A stretch of 64,000 nucleotides of DNA from Leifsonia sp. NPDC080035 (GTDB lineage: Bacteria; Actinomycetota; Actinomycetes; Actinomycetales; Microbacteriaceae): contig NZ_CP157390.1 in NCBI RefSeq assembly GCF_040050925.1, forward strand, positions 2,418,001-2,482,000, read 5' to 3'. Made by a program: the position numbers and the translations under genes. The stretch's first letter is position 1. Each line of letters begins with the position of its first letter. This document shows, piece after piece, positions 1 to 9,143 of this stretch. The notes beneath the pieces are model-generated. The model saw nothing but the letters and a program-made list of their open reading frames with translations, was not told where the DNA came from and ran no database searches.

Positions 1-176
1 AGCGCGGCGGCGATGCCCGACAGCAGGGTGACCCGTGGCTCGCGCTTGCCGTTCTCGATCAGGGAGAGCTGGCTCGGGGCGACGCCGGTCGCGGCGCCCA
101 GCTCGTCGAGGGTCATCCCGCGGCTGGTGCGGAAATGCCGGATCCGGTGGCCAAGGGTGGCGACGTCAGCGTCCAT
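1..176 (-). CDS. XRE-family transcriptional regulator, N-terminal fragment
   Basis: Only the first 58 codons lie in the window; the gene continues past base 1. The minus-strand translation starts with ATG at 174-176 and gives MDADVATLGHRIRHFRTSRG, followed by a classic XRE helix-turn-helix (MTLDELGAATG, then PSQLSLIENGKREP). This pattern is typical of DNA-binding regulators of central or short-chain acid metabolism such as the RamB/PrpR group, but the effector domain is not visible so that placement is inference. It is divergent from pckG, with a perfect palindrome in between, so it may control pckG, itself, or both. Confidence 0.8.
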   Translation of the reverse strand, partial: MDADVATLGHRIRHFRTSRGMTLDELGAATGVAPSQLSLIENGKREPRVTLLSGIAAA

Positions 177-191
177 CCCTTCACGATAGCT

Positions 192-209
192 AAAGAATCG
201 CGATTCTTT
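192..209. promoter_or_regulatory. 18-bp perfect palindrome between XRE regulator and pckG
   Basis: AAAGAATCG followed immediately by its exact reverse complement CGATTCTTT. It stands 15 bp upstream of the XRE start codon and 82 bp upstream of pckG. The surrounding DNA is very GC-rich, so an AT-rich perfect palindrome here is unlikely by chance. Probable operator of the neighbouring XRE regulator (inference). Confidence 0.55.
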
Positions 210-291
210 CGACACCGAATCGGGTTCCGAGCGCGGATTCCTCGCGGATGCTGGATGTACAGCCGATCTTTCAACCGAGAGGACAGACGGA

Positions 292-2124
292 ATGACCATC
301 GCCGAGCTTCCGCTCACCGAGCTCGACGGGCCCTCCGGGCTCGACTCCCTGCACGCCTGGGTGGACGACATCGCAGCCCTCACCCAGCCCGACGAGATCG
401 TCTGGTGCGACGGCTCCCTCGGTGAGGCCGACCGTCTCACCAAGCAACTCGTCGCCGAAGGCAAGCTCATCCGGCTCAACCCGGAGTGGCGCCCGAACAG
501 CTTCCTGGCCCGCACCGATCCCGGCGACGTCGCCCGGGTCGAGGACCGCACGTTCATCTGCTCGGTGGACGAGGCGGACGCCGGGCCCACCAACAACTGG
601 CGCGAGCCGGAGGGGATGCGCGCCGAGCTGCGCGAGGTCTTCGCCGGCAGCATGCGCGGCCGCACGATGTACGTCGTGCCGTTCTCGATGGGACCGGTCG
701 GCGGGCCGCTCTCGCAGGTCGGCATCGAGATCACCGACTCGGCCTACGTCGCCGTGAGCATGGGGATGATGACCCGCGTCACGAGCACCGTTCTCGACCT
801 CATCGAGGCCGGTGCGCCGTGGGTTCCCACCGTGCACAGCGTCGGTGCCCCGCTCATCGACGCCGGCGGCGTGCGCCACGAGGACGTCGCCTGGCCGTGC
901 AACGAGACCAAGTACATCGTGCAGTTCCCGGAGACCCGCGAGATCTGGTCGTACGGCTCGGGATACGGCGGGAACGCCATCCTCGCCAAGAAGTGCTTCG
1001 CGCTGCGGATCGCCTCGGTGATGGCGCGCGACGAGGGCTGGCTGGCCGAGCACATGCTGATCGTCAAGGTGACCTCGCCCGAGGGCCGGGTGTTCCACTT
1101 CGCGGCGGCGTTCCCGTCGGCGTGCGGCAAGACCAACCTCGCGATGCTGAAGCCGAGCATCCCGGGCTGGACGGTCGAGACCATCGGAGACGACATCGCC
1201 TGGCTGCGGCAGGGTCCGGACGGCAGGCTGCGCGCGATCAACCCGGAGGCGGGGTTCTTCGGCGTCGCCCCCGGCACGGGCGAGCTGACCAACGCGACGG
1301 CGGTGGAGACCCTCTGGGGCAACACCATCTTCACCAACGTGGCGCTGCGCGACGACGGCGACGTGTGGTGGGAGGGCCTGACCGAGGAGCCACCCGCGCA
1401 CCTCATCGACTGGAAGGGCGAGGACTGGACGCCGGCGAGCGGCCGACCCGCCGCGCATCCCAACTCGCGCTTCACGGTCTCTGCCGCGCAGTGCCCGGCG
1501 ATCGCGGACGACTGGGATGCGTTCGACGGGGTGCCGATCGACGCGATCCTGTTCGGCGGCCGCCGCGCGACGAACGTCCCGCTGGTCGCACAGGCCAGGG
1601 ACTGGAAGCACGGCGTCTACATCGGCGCCACGATCTCGTCGGAGAAGACCGCCGCGGCGGAGGGCACCGTCGGCGAGCTGCGCCGCGACCCGTTCGCGAT
1701 GCTGCCGTTCTGCGGTTACAACATGGCCGACTACTGGGGCCACTGGCTCCGGATCGGCGAGAAGCTCGGGTCGGACGCGCCCGCGATCTTCCAGGTGAAC
1801 TGGTTCCGCAAGGGCGACGACGGCCGGTTCCTGTGGCCGGGCTTCAGCGAGAACGCGCGCGTGATCGAGTGGATCGCGCGCCGCGTCGAGGGCAGCGCGG
1901 ACGCCGTGGAGACGCCGATCGGCCGTCTGCCCGTCCCCGAGCAGCTCGACCTGGACGGCATCGAGCTCCCCGCGGAGGACCTGGAGGCGCTGTTCGAGGT
2001 CGACCCGGAGAGCTGGCTCGCCGAGTGCGACCTGACCGAGGAGTTCTTCGACCGCTTCGGAGCCCGCGTCCCGGCCGCACTGCGCGCCGAGCTCGCGTCG
2101 CTCCGGTACCACCTCCGCGCCTGA
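292..2124 (+). CDS. pckG: phosphoenolpyruvate carboxykinase (GTP)
   Basis: Converts oxaloacetate and GTP to PEP, GDP and CO2; the cytosolic first step of gluconeogenesis. The 610-residue length fits the GTP-dependent family (about 600), not the shorter ATP family. The kinase P-loop FPSACGKTN is at about residues 274-282 and the metal/nucleotide region GDDIAWL at about 300. The conserved GSGYGGNAILAKKC stretch precedes them. The start ATG follows a purine-rich GAGGACAG Shine-Dalgarno region. The gene is monocistronic: a strong hairpin lies directly after the stop. A divergent XRE regulator and palindrome upstream suggest carbon-source control. Confidence 0.97.
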   Translation: MTIAELPLTELDGPSGLDSLHAWVDDIAALTQPDEIVWCDGSLGEADRLTKQLVAEGKLIRLNPEWRPNSFLARTDPGDVARVEDRTFICSVDEADAGPTNNWREPEGMRAELREVFAGSMRGRTMYVVPFSMGPVGGPLSQVGIEITDSAYVAVSMGMMTRVTSTVLDLIEAGAPWVPTVHSVGAPLIDAGGVRHEDVAWPCNETKYIVQFPETREIWSYGSGYGGNAILAKKCFALRIASVMARDEGWLAEHMLIVKVTSPEGRVFHFAAAFPSACGKTNLAMLKPSIPGWTVETIGDDIAWLRQGPDGRLRAINPEAGFFGVAPGTGELTNATAVETLWGNTIFTNVALRDDGDVWWEGLTEEPPAHLIDWKGEDWTPASGRPAAHPNSRFTVSAAQCPAIADDWDAFDGVPIDAILFGGRRATNVPLVAQARDWKHGVYIGATISSEKTAAAEGTVGELRRDPFAMLPFCGYNMADYWGHWLRIGEKLGSDAPAIFQVNWFRKGDDGRFLWPGFSENARVIEWIARRVEGSADAVETPIGRLPVPEQLDLDGIELPAEDLEALFEVDPESWLAECDLTEEFFDRFGARVPAALRAELASLRYHLRA

Positions 2125-2135
2125 CCGCGGACGGA

Positions 2136-2171
2136 CCGCAGCCGGACACGGAATCCCGTGTCCGGCTGCGG
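2136..2171 (+). terminator. Rho-independent-type hairpin after pckG
   Basis: CCGCAGCCGGACACG (2136-2150) pairs perfectly with CGTGTCCGGCTGCGG (2157-2171) around a 6-nt loop, followed by GCGTTTCC. It begins 11 nt past the pckG stop. Confidence 0.8.
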
Positions 2172-2246
2172 CGTTTCCGGGGCATCCCTCGCCGCCTCGT
2201 CGCGCGGTGAGCGAGACGTGCAACCGGCCGTCGCGTGCCGACCGGC

Positions 2247-2287
2247 CGCGACACGCCGCGCGCGCTGCCGCGAGACGGCGTGTCGCG
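2247..2287 (-). terminator. Hairpin downstream of the ABC exporter
   Basis: CGCGACACGCCG (2247-2258) and CGGCGTGTCGCG (2276-2287) form a 12-bp perfect stem with a 17-nt loop, 34 nt past the stop of the minus-strand ABC exporter. No long T tract on either side. Confidence 0.5.
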
Positions 2288-2321
2288 ACCGCTCGTCGCA
2301 CCCGCCGTCCGAGCGACCGCC

Positions 2322-4283
2322 TCAGACGAGCAGCTGGTGCTTCGCGAGGTCGCGGTAGAGCGGCGTGGAGGCGACCAGCTCGGAGTGCGTGCCGACGCCG
2401 ATGACCCGGCCGTGGTCGAGCACCACGATCTGGTCGCTGTCGACCACGGTGGACAGCCGGTGCGCGATCACGAGCATGGTGCGATCCTCGGCCACCGCGT
2501 CGATCGCCTCGCGCATCAGCTGCTCGTTGCGGCCGTCGAGGCTGGACGTCGACTCGTCGAGCAGCAGCACCGGCGGCGCGGCCAGGAGCGCCCGCGCGAT
2601 GGCGAGGCGCTGGCGTTCGCCTCCGGAGAGCATGATCCCGTCCTCGCCGACGGGTGCGCCGAGCCCGAGCTCGTCGCGCTCCAGCACCTCGGTGAGGTTG
2701 ACCGCGTGCAGCACGTCGATGCACTCGGCGTCGGTGGCGTCGGGAGCGGCGAGCGTGAGGTTGTCGCGGAGCGACCCGGCGAGCACCGGCGCGTCCTGCT
2801 CCACGTACCCGATCTGCGCGCGCAGCGCGACCCGGTCGAGCCGGCGCACGTCCATCCCGCCGAAGCGCACCTCGCCCGCCTGCGGGTCGTAGAAGCGCTC
2901 GATCAGCGCGAGGATGGTCGACTTGCCGGCGCCGGACGGGCCGACCAGGGCGGTGCGCTTGCCGCGCGGCACCGTGAAGCTCACGCCGTGGAGAACGCCG
3001 CCGTGCCGACCGGTGGCCGGGTCGGTGCCGATCCCGGCGGCCGCCTCGGCCTCGGCGACGACGTCGGCGCCACCGAGCGCGCCGAGGGCGATCGCGCCGG
3101 AGTCGGCGGGCGCGGCCGACGCCTCCGACGGCTCCTCGACCTTCGCCGACGACGGGTAGGAGAAGTGAACGTCGGCGAACTCGATCGCCGGCGCGTCCGG
3201 GGCGAGCCCGGCGTTCGCCGGGCCGACCGTCATGCCGAGCGGCGCGATCTCGCGGTCGTGCTGGTCCTCGGTGGGCAGGTCGAGGATCTCCTGGATGCGG
3301 CCGAGCGCGCCGAGCGCCGAGTTGACGGCGGCGATCGCGCCGAACGCCTGGCCGAGCGGGAGGATCATCATGAACAGGAACAGGATGAACGCCACCAGGT
3401 TCGCCACGGTGATGTCCCCGCTGGCGACCCGGAAGCCGCCGACGCCGAGGACCACGAGGAACGAGACCTGCATCGCGATCCCCGCGACCGGGACGACCAG
3501 CGCCGAGATCTTCGCGACCTGGATGCCCATCCTCCAGGCGCCGGTCGCATCCTCGTCGACGGCCGCGATCTCGCGCTCGGTGGCGCCGGCGGCGCGGATG
3601 GTCCGCACCGAGCTGATGGCGCGCTCGACCGCGGCGGCGAGGTCGCCGACCTTGGTCTGCGCCTTCTGGCTGGCGACACGGATCCGGCCGGAGAGCGCCG
3701 TGACGACGACGATCGAGACGGCCACCACCAGCACCGTCAGACCGAGCAGCACCGGGTCGATGATGAGCATCGCGATCAGCGCGCCGACGAACGTCAGCGC
3801 CCCGCCGATCGCCTCGACGAGGCCCTGGGTGAGCACCGCGCGCAGCAGCGTCGTGTCCGAGCCGACACGGGAGACGAGGTCGCCGGTGCGGCGGGTGTCG
3901 AACTCGCTGATCGGCAGGCGCAGCATCCTGCCGACGAGCTTGCGCCGCGACGACAGCACGACGCCCTCGCCGGTGCGCTGCAGCAGGTAGTGCTGGTAGC
4001 CGGAGATCAGGCCGGAGACGACCACGAGCGCGACCAGCGCCCAGACCAGGCCGCCGAGCGGCTGCTGCTTGCCGACCAGGTCGATGACCTGGCTGACCAG
4101 CAGCGGCTGGGCCAGGCTGGCGGCGGCGCCCAGGATGCTCAGCACGACAACGAACGCGAGCACGCCGCGGTGCTCGAACAGGTAGGGGAGGAGTTGCGAG
4201 AACCGGGCGCGGGGGCCGGGCTGCTCGCCGCGCCGGGAGAAGGGGGAGCGGCGTCGAGGGGCTGAGGTGGTGTCGGTGCTCAT
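2322..4283 (-). CDS. ABC exporter, fused transmembrane and ATPase domains
   Basis: A half-transporter of the multidrug/lipid exporter type, expected to work as a dimer in the membrane. Residues about 30-320 form a six-helix membrane domain. The ATPase domain has Walker A GPSGAGKST (about 445-453), signature LSGGERQRL (about 553), Walker B LLLDESTSSLD and the H-loop IAHRLST. An unusual Ala/Glu/Gly-rich insert of about 50 residues (about 375-425) interrupts the start of the ATPase domain between the FSYP strand and GVLHGVSF. I chose the ATG at 4281-4283 (653 residues) over a GTG at 4362-4364 because the product then begins close to the first conserved helix. Substrate cannot be told from sequence. 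Confidence 0.9.
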   Translation of the reverse strand: MSTDTTSAPRRRSPFSRRGEQPGPRARFSQLLPYLFEHRGVLAFVVVLSILGAAASLAQPLLVSQVIDLVGKQQPLGGLVWALVALVVVSGLISGYQHYLLQRTGEGVVLSSRRKLVGRMLRLPISEFDTRRTGDLVSRVGSDTTLLRAVLTQGLVEAIGGALTFVGALIAMLIIDPVLLGLTVLVVAVSIVVVTALSGRIRVASQKAQTKVGDLAAAVERAISSVRTIRAAGATEREIAAVDEDATGAWRMGIQVAKISALVVPVAGIAMQVSFLVVLGVGGFRVASGDITVANLVAFILFLFMMILPLGQAFGAIAAVNSALGALGRIQEILDLPTEDQHDREIAPLGMTVGPANAGLAPDAPAIEFADVHFSYPSSAKVEEPSEASAAPADSGAIALGALGGADVVAEAEAAAGIGTDPATGRHGGVLHGVSFTVPRGKRTALVGPSGAGKSTILALIERFYDPQAGEVRFGGMDVRRLDRVALRAQIGYVEQDAPVLAGSLRDNLTLAAPDATDAECIDVLHAVNLTEVLERDELGLGAPVGEDGIMLSGGERQRLAIARALLAAPPVLLLDESTSSLDGRNEQLMREAIDAVAEDRTMLVIAHRLSTVVDSDQIVVLDHGRVIGVGTHSELVASTPLYRDLAKHQLLV

Positions 4284-4408
4284 GGGTTCCGTTTCGCCAG
4301 TGTCGCGGGATGCGCGAGGTGCTACCTCGACCGTACTTCCTGTGCGCTGCCTGTTTGCTGACACCCTCGCGTACCGGCTGTCGGTCGTCGCGGCTACAGT
4401 GCTGAACT

Positions 4409-5335
4409 ATGCCGACGTCCGTCATCACCGCCTCCCAGCTCGTCAAGAAGTACAAGGACTTCCCTGCTGTCGACGGAATCAGCTTCGAGGTCGAGGCGGG
4501 GGAGTCGTTCGGGCTGCTCGGTCCGAACGGCGCGGGCAAGTCGACCACGATGCGGATGATCGGCGCGGTCTCGACGCGCACCTCCGGCGACCTCAGCATC
4601 CTCGGCCTCGACCCGGACCGCTACGGGCCGGAGATCCGCTCGCAGCTCGGCGTGGTGCCGCAGGCGGACAACCTCGACACCGAGCTTCGCGTGCGCGAGA
4701 ACCTCGTGGTCTACGGCCGCTACTTCGGCCTGCCTGCGGCGCGGGTGCGCAAGCGGGCGGACGAGCTGCTCGCGTTCGCCCAGCTGGAGGACAAGGCGAA
4801 GGCCAAGGTCGACGACCTTTCGGGCGGCATGAAACGGCGTCTGACCATCGCCCGCGCGCTGATCAACGACCCGCGCATCCTGCTGCTCGACGAGCCGACG
4901 ACGGGCCTCGACCCGCAGGCGCGGCACATCCTCTGGGACCGGCTGTTCCGGCTCAAGGAGCAGGGCACGACGCTCGTGCTCACCACGCACTACATGGACG
5001 AGGCCGAGCAGCTCTGCGACCGGCTTGTGGTGGTCGACAAGGGCACGATCATGGCGGAGGGGTCTCCGGCAGCGCTCATCCGCGAGTACTCCACGCGCGA
5101 GGTGCTGGAGGTGCGGTTCGGCTCGGAGAAGAACGCGGAGGTGGCCGAGCGCCTCGACGGCATCGGCGACCGCGTCGAGGTGCTTCCCGACCGCATCCTC
5201 GTCTACAGCGATGACGGGGAGGCGGAGCTCGCCCGCATCACCGAGCGCGGCCTGCACCCCTTGACCAGCCTCGTGCGACGCTCCAGCCTGGAGGACGTGT
5301 TCCTCCGGCTCACCGGACGGAGCCTGATCGAATGA
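4409..5335 (+). CDS. ABC-2 type exporter ATP-binding protein
   Basis: ATPase subunit (308 residues) of the DrrA/NodI-like class that powers a two-permease exporter encoded just downstream. Walker A GPNGAGKST is at residues 38-46, signature LSGGMKRRL at about 137, Walker B LLLDEPTTGLD after it, and the H-loop TTHYMDEAE. The C-terminal part after residue 230 is the extra domain usual in this class. A TACAGT box at 4395-4400 lies 8 nt before the ATG and there is no Shine-Dalgarno sequence, which suggests a leaderless mRNA. The stop overlaps the next gene by ATGA. Confidence 0.92.
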   Translation: MPTSVITASQLVKKYKDFPAVDGISFEVEAGESFGLLGPNGAGKSTTMRMIGAVSTRTSGDLSILGLDPDRYGPEIRSQLGVVPQADNLDTELRVRENLVVYGRYFGLPAARVRKRADELLAFAQLEDKAKAKVDDLSGGMKRRLTIARALINDPRILLLDEPTTGLDPQARHILWDRLFRLKEQGTTLVLTTHYMDEAEQLCDRLVVVDKGTIMAEGSPAALIREYSTREVLEVRFGSEKNAEVAERLDGIGDRVEVLPDRILVYSDDGEAELARITERGLHPLTSLVRRSSLEDVFLRLTGRSLIE

Positions 5336-6192
5336 GCGCGGCGACCGACGCGGGCGCACCGGGGGCGGCCGGGGACGCGCGGGCGGCGCTTGCCGCGGCC
5401 GTCCGGCCCCGGCGGTTCGGCGCCTGGTACGTGGCGGAGCACCGCTTCCGGGTGATGCGGTCGTACCTGCAGACGCTGCTGGTGACCGGGTTCGGCAACC
5501 CGCTGCTCTACCTGTTCGCGATGGGTGTCGGCCTCGGCAGCCTGGTCAGCGCGAACCTGGGACCCGCCGCGGTGGACGGCGTCAGCTACCTCGCGTTCGT
5601 CGCGCCCGCCCTGCTCTGCACGGCGGCCGTGACCGTCGCGAGCGAGGAGTTCACCTACCCGATCATGCTCGGGTTCAAGTGGAACCCCACGTTCTTCGGG
5701 ATCAACGCGGCCCCGATCGCGCCGGGGCAGATCATCGACGGCGTCGTCATCTCCGTCGTGGCGCGGCTGCTCGGCACCAGCATCGTCTACTACCTGTTCA
5801 TGCTGCTGTTCGGGGCCGTGCCGGGGCCGCTGGGCTGGCTGAGCATCCTGGTCGCCACGCTCGGCGGCCTCGCGTTCGGCGCGCCGGTCATGGCGTACGT
5901 CGCGACCCTCGAGCAGGACACCGGCCAGATCGCCATGCTGATGCGCTTCGTGCTGCTGCCGATGACGCTGTTCTCCGGCACCTTCTTCCCGCTGGCCACC
6001 ATGCCGGTCTACCTGCAGTGGATCGGCTGGATCTCGCCGCTCTGGCACGCCACGGAGCTCTCCCGCGTCTTCGCCTACGGCGCCGCCGAGCCGCTCTGGC
6101 TGACGCTCGTACACGTCGTGTACCTCGCGGCGCTGTTCGTCGTCTTCTGGCTGTGGGCGCGCCGGATCGCGGCCAGGAGGCTGAACAAGTGA
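5332..6192 (+). CDS. ABC-2 type exporter permease 1
   Basis: Membrane subunit of 286 residues with about six hydrophobic helices after a cytosolic N-terminus rich in Ala and Arg (residues 1-35). The run containing GLGSLVSANLG and the conserved SGTFFPLATMP near the fifth helix match the NodJ/DrrB permease type. Translationally coupled on both sides: ATGA with the ATPase, GTGA with the second permease. Substrate unknown; related systems move drugs, lipids or polysaccharides. Confidence 0.88.
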   Translation: MSAATDAGAPGAAGDARAALAAAVRPRRFGAWYVAEHRFRVMRSYLQTLLVTGFGNPLLYLFAMGVGLGSLVSANLGPAAVDGVSYLAFVAPALLCTAAVTVASEEFTYPIMLGFKWNPTFFGINAAPIAPGQIIDGVVISVVARLLGTSIVYYLFMLLFGAVPGPLGWLSILVATLGGLAFGAPVMAYVATLEQDTGQIAMLMRFVLLPMTLFSGTFFPLATMPVYLQWIGWISPLWHATELSRVFAYGAAEPLWLTLVHVVYLAALFVVFWLWARRIAARRLNK

Positions 6193-7019
6193 CCGCCACG
6201 GATGAGCAGCTGACCGCGCAGGTGTCGCGGTCCCGCCCCCTGCGCGCCCTCTACGCGGGAAACGCGCGCTCGGTGATGCAGCGCGGCTGGTCGGCGACGC
6301 GCAGCACGAACTGGCTCGTGATCGTCTCGGGCTTCTTCGAGCCGATCTTCTACCTGCTCTCGCTCGGGATCGGCTTCGGCAGGCTCGTCGGCGACGTCAC
6401 GACGGCGAGTGGCCAGCAGGTGCCGTACGCGGCCTTCATCGCCCCGGCCCTGCTCGCGACGGCCGCGATGAACGGAGCGGTGTACGACTCCACCTGGAAC
6501 GTCTTCTTCAAGATGCACTTCGCCAAGCTGTACGAGGGGATGCTGTCGACCTCGCTCGGGCCGCTGGATGTCGCGCTCGGCGAGATCCTGCTCGCGCTGG
6601 CCCGCGGCGCCCTCTACGCGCTCGGCTTCATGCTCGTGATGCAGGCGCTCGGGCTCAACCTGTCGTGGTGGGCGCTGCTCGCGCTGCCGGCGGTGCTGCT
6701 GATCGCGTTCGGCTTCGCGAGCTTCGGCATGGGCATCACCAGCTACATGAAGACGTTCCAGCAGATGGACTGGGTCAACTTCATCCTGCTGCCGATGTTC
6801 CTGCTCTCGGCCACGTTCTACCCGATCACGGTCTACCCGGACTGGATTCAGGTCGTCATCAAGGCCCTGCCGCTCTGGCACGGCGTCGAGCTCGTCCGCG
6901 GCCTCACCACCGGCGACGTCGACCTCGGGATGCTGTGGCACGTGCTCTACTTCGCGGTGATGGTCACGCTCGGGCTCATCCTGACCACCCGGCGCCTGCG
7001 CGCCCTCTTCCTCGACTGA
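6189..7019 (+). CDS. ABC-2 type exporter permease 2
   Basis: Second permease of the same exporter, 276 residues, starting with GTG at 6189 that overlaps the previous stop (GTGA). It resembles permease 1 along its length: both have a GIGFGRL/GVGLGSL element after the first helix and a SATFYPITVYP or SGTFFPLATMP element before the last ones. The pair is a tandem duplication that probably forms a heterodimeric channel. The reading frame is open upstream to 5679, but that part is inside permease 1. Confidence 0.88.
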   Translation: MTATDEQLTAQVSRSRPLRALYAGNARSVMQRGWSATRSTNWLVIVSGFFEPIFYLLSLGIGFGRLVGDVTTASGQQVPYAAFIAPALLATAAMNGAVYDSTWNVFFKMHFAKLYEGMLSTSLGPLDVALGEILLALARGALYALGFMLVMQALGLNLSWWALLALPAVLLIAFGFASFGMGITSYMKTFQQMDWVNFILLPMFLLSATFYPITVYPDWIQVVIKALPLWHGVELVRGLTTGDVDLGMLWHVLYFAVMVTLGLILTTRRLRALFLD

Positions 7020-7050
7020 CGCGCCCCTCGGGGACGGCGGCGGAGGAGTG

Positions 7051-8448
7051 TCAGCTCACGTTGTCGGTGAACTCGACGTCCTTCGTCTCCTTGGAGAGCA
7101 GCAGCGCGATCAGCGTGAGCACGCCGGCGAGCGACAGATAGACGCCGACCCAGACCGTGCTGCCCTTGCCGATGGTCCACAGCCACACCGCGATCGTCGG
7201 AGCGACGGCAGCGCCGAGCACGCTGGACAGGTTGTACGCGATCGCGGAGCCCGTGTAGCGGACGTTCGTCGGGAAGAGCTCTGGCAGCTCGGCACCCATC
7301 GGGCCGAACGTGAGCCCCATCAGCGTGAAACCGACGATCAGCAGCGCCATCGTGCCGACGGTGCCCCCGGCGAAGAGCGGGACGAACAGCAGACCGAACA
7401 CGATGATCCCGAGCGTGACCCAGATCAGCGTCCGCCGGCGGCCGAAGCGCTCGGCGAGCGGGCCGGCCACGAGCGTGAAGATGCCGAAGAACACCACGCC
7501 GACGATCAGCATGATCAGGAAGTCGTTGCGCGAGTAGCCGAGTCCGGCGACGAAGGAGCCGGGGTCGAACGTCTTGCCGGCCTTCTCGGCGGCCGCGCGC
7601 GCGGTGTCCTGGTTCGAGGCGGCCGTGCCGTAGGTCAGCGTGAACGCTGTCATCAGGTAGAAGAGCACGTAGGTGGCGAGCATGATGAACGTGCCGAGCA
7701 CGATCTGCCACCAGCTGGTGCGGAACACCCGCGCCAGCGGCAGCTTGGCGACCTCGCCGGTGTCGACGACCTTTTGGAACGCCGGGGTCTCCACCAGCTT
7801 GAGCCGCACGTACAGACCGACGATCACGAGCACCGCGCTCAGCAGGAACGGGATGCGCCATCCCCACGCGGCGAACTGCTCCGCCGTCATCGAGATGTTG
7901 AGGATGAGGAACAGCACGTTGGCGACGATGAAGCCGATCGGCGCGCCCAGCTGCGGGAACGTCCCGTAGATCGCGCGCTTGCCCGCGGGGGCGTTCTCGG
8001 TGGCCAGCAGCGCCGCACCGCTCCACTCGCCGCCGAGTCCGAGGCCCTGGCAGAAGCGCATGACGACGAGCAGGAACGGCGCCCAGAACTCCCAGCCGGG
8101 CACCTGCGCCGTGGGCAGGCAGCCGATGAGCACCGTCGCGATGCCCATGGTGAGCAGGGATCCGACCAGGGTGCCTTTGCGGCCGATGCGATCGCCGAAG
8201 TGGCCGAAGAGGATGGAGCCGACCGGCCGCGCGATGAACGCGACGCCGAAGACGGCGAACGAGGAGAGGAGCGCCGTCGTCGGGTCCTCGCTCGTGAAGA
8301 AGAGCGAGGGGAAGACCAGCACGGCCGCGGTCGCGTAGACGTAGAAGTCGTAGAACTCGATGGACGTGCCGATGAGGCTGGCGAGGATGACACGGCCGCG
8401 CGTGTTGGCGGGCGCGGCGGGAGGGGTGACGGAGGCCGTCGTAGACAT
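7051..8448 (-). CDS. MFS transporter, metabolite:proton symporter type
   Basis: Twelve-helix major facilitator of 465 residues. The motif GHFGDRIGRKGTL between helices 2 and 3 and ERFGRRRTL between helices 8 and 9 are MFS A-motifs, and the overall sequence looks like the MHS group (shikimate, dicarboxylate, proline/betaine symporters). Substrate is not evident. The start is the ATG at 8446-8448 (MSTTASVTPP), preceded by GGAAG; the frame stays open upstream for 37 more codons without good signals. Stands alone; ends 31 nt from the convergent ABC-2 permease. Confidence 0.88.
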   Translation of the reverse strand: MSTTASVTPPAAPANTRGRVILASLIGTSIEFYDFYVYATAAVLVFPSLFFTSEDPTTALLSSFAVFGVAFIARPVGSILFGHFGDRIGRKGTLVGSLLTMGIATVLIGCLPTAQVPGWEFWAPFLLVVMRFCQGLGLGGEWSGAALLATENAPAGKRAIYGTFPQLGAPIGFIVANVLFLILNISMTAEQFAAWGWRIPFLLSAVLVIVGLYVRLKLVETPAFQKVVDTGEVAKLPLARVFRTSWWQIVLGTFIMLATYVLFYLMTAFTLTYGTAASNQDTARAAAEKAGKTFDPGSFVAGLGYSRNDFLIMLIVGVVFFGIFTLVAGPLAERFGRRRTLIWVTLGIIVFGLLFVPLFAGGTVGTMALLIVGFTLMGLTFGPMGAELPELFPTNVRYTGSAIAYNLSSVLGAAVAPTIAVWLWTIGKGSTVWVGVYLSLAGVLTLIALLLSKETKDVEFTDNVS

Positions 8449-8615
8449 GGGGTGGGACTTCCGGTGACGTGGATGACTGATGCGGTCCGCAGGCGTGGGG
8501 CGTCGGTCGGGCGTCGCGCGGAGGGACGAGAGGGGTCTGTGGGCGCTTGTGGCGCGCATCCACCCTACGTCGACCGGGCGGGCGGCCGAAATCGCGGCCT
8601 CGCTAGGCTGGTGGC

Positions 8616-9044
8616 ATGGAAACGCTCTTCGCAGTGCTGCACGTCGTCTCGGCCGTGTTCATCGTCGGCCCCATGGCGATCCTCCCGATGACCGCCATGC
8701 GCGCGGTCCGCGCGGGGAACGCCGGCCAGGTGGAGGTGCTGGCGAAGTCCACAAACCTCATCTCGCTGCTCTCCCTGCTCGTGGTCCTCTTCGGCTTCGG
8801 TGTGATGGGCCTGGCGGACAAGAAGTACGACCTGAGCATCACGACTCCGTGGATCCTCTGGTCGATCATCCTCTACGCGATCGCCCTGGCGCTGACCCTG
8901 TTCCTCGTCGTGCCGACCATGCGCCGCGCGGCCGAGTCGATCCGCGCAGGGGAGGCGTCGAAGTACCCGGCGATCGCCGCCGGCTCCGGCGTCGCCAGCC
9001 TGCTCCTGGTGGTGGTCGTCGTCCTGATGGTCTGGAAGCCGTAG
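8616..9044 (+). CDS. DUF2269-like integral membrane protein
   Basis: Small membrane protein of 142 residues with four hydrophobic helices (about 5-28, 50-68, 84-104, 118-140). The N-terminal helix with LHVVSAVFIVGP and the following basic loop resemble the DUF2269 family, whose biochemical role is unknown. TAGGCT (8604-8609) sits 6 nt before the ATG and there is no Shine-Dalgarno sequence, so the mRNA is probably leaderless. Followed by a clear terminator, so a single-gene unit. Confidence 0.75.
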   Translation: METLFAVLHVVSAVFIVGPMAILPMTAMRAVRAGNAGQVEVLAKSTNLISLLSLLVVLFGFGVMGLADKKYDLSITTPWILWSIILYAIALALTLFLVVPTMRRAAESIRAGEASKYPAIAAGSGVASLLLVVVVVLMVWKP

Positions 9045-9062
9045 TCGAGACCACGAACGCGC

Positions 9063-9092
9063 GAAGCCGCCCGGCCTGTGCCGGGCGGCTTC
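9063..9092 (+). terminator. Terminator after the DUF2269-like gene
   Basis: GAAGCCGCCCGGC (9063-9075) pairs perfectly with GCCGGGCGGCTTC (9080-9092) around the loop CTGT. Begins 18 nt past the stop. Confidence 0.85.
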
Positions 9093-9143
9093 GTCGTTCA
9101 TCCGCTGCTCTTGACGGCGTGCGTCCCCGCGCTTACTCTTTAA

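Noticed and set aside
271..4599. Very long open frames antisense to pckG and the ABC genes (for example 1442 codons on the minus strand, 676 codons at 2235-4265 on the plus strand)
   Set aside because: They are Arg/Ala/Gly/Pro-rich mirror frames created by the high GC content, lie opposite well-supported genes and carry no domain.
5332..7019. Permease 1 and permease 2 as one frameshifted gene
   Set aside because: Each has a full six-helix set, its own start and a GTGA overlap; they are similar because of duplication.
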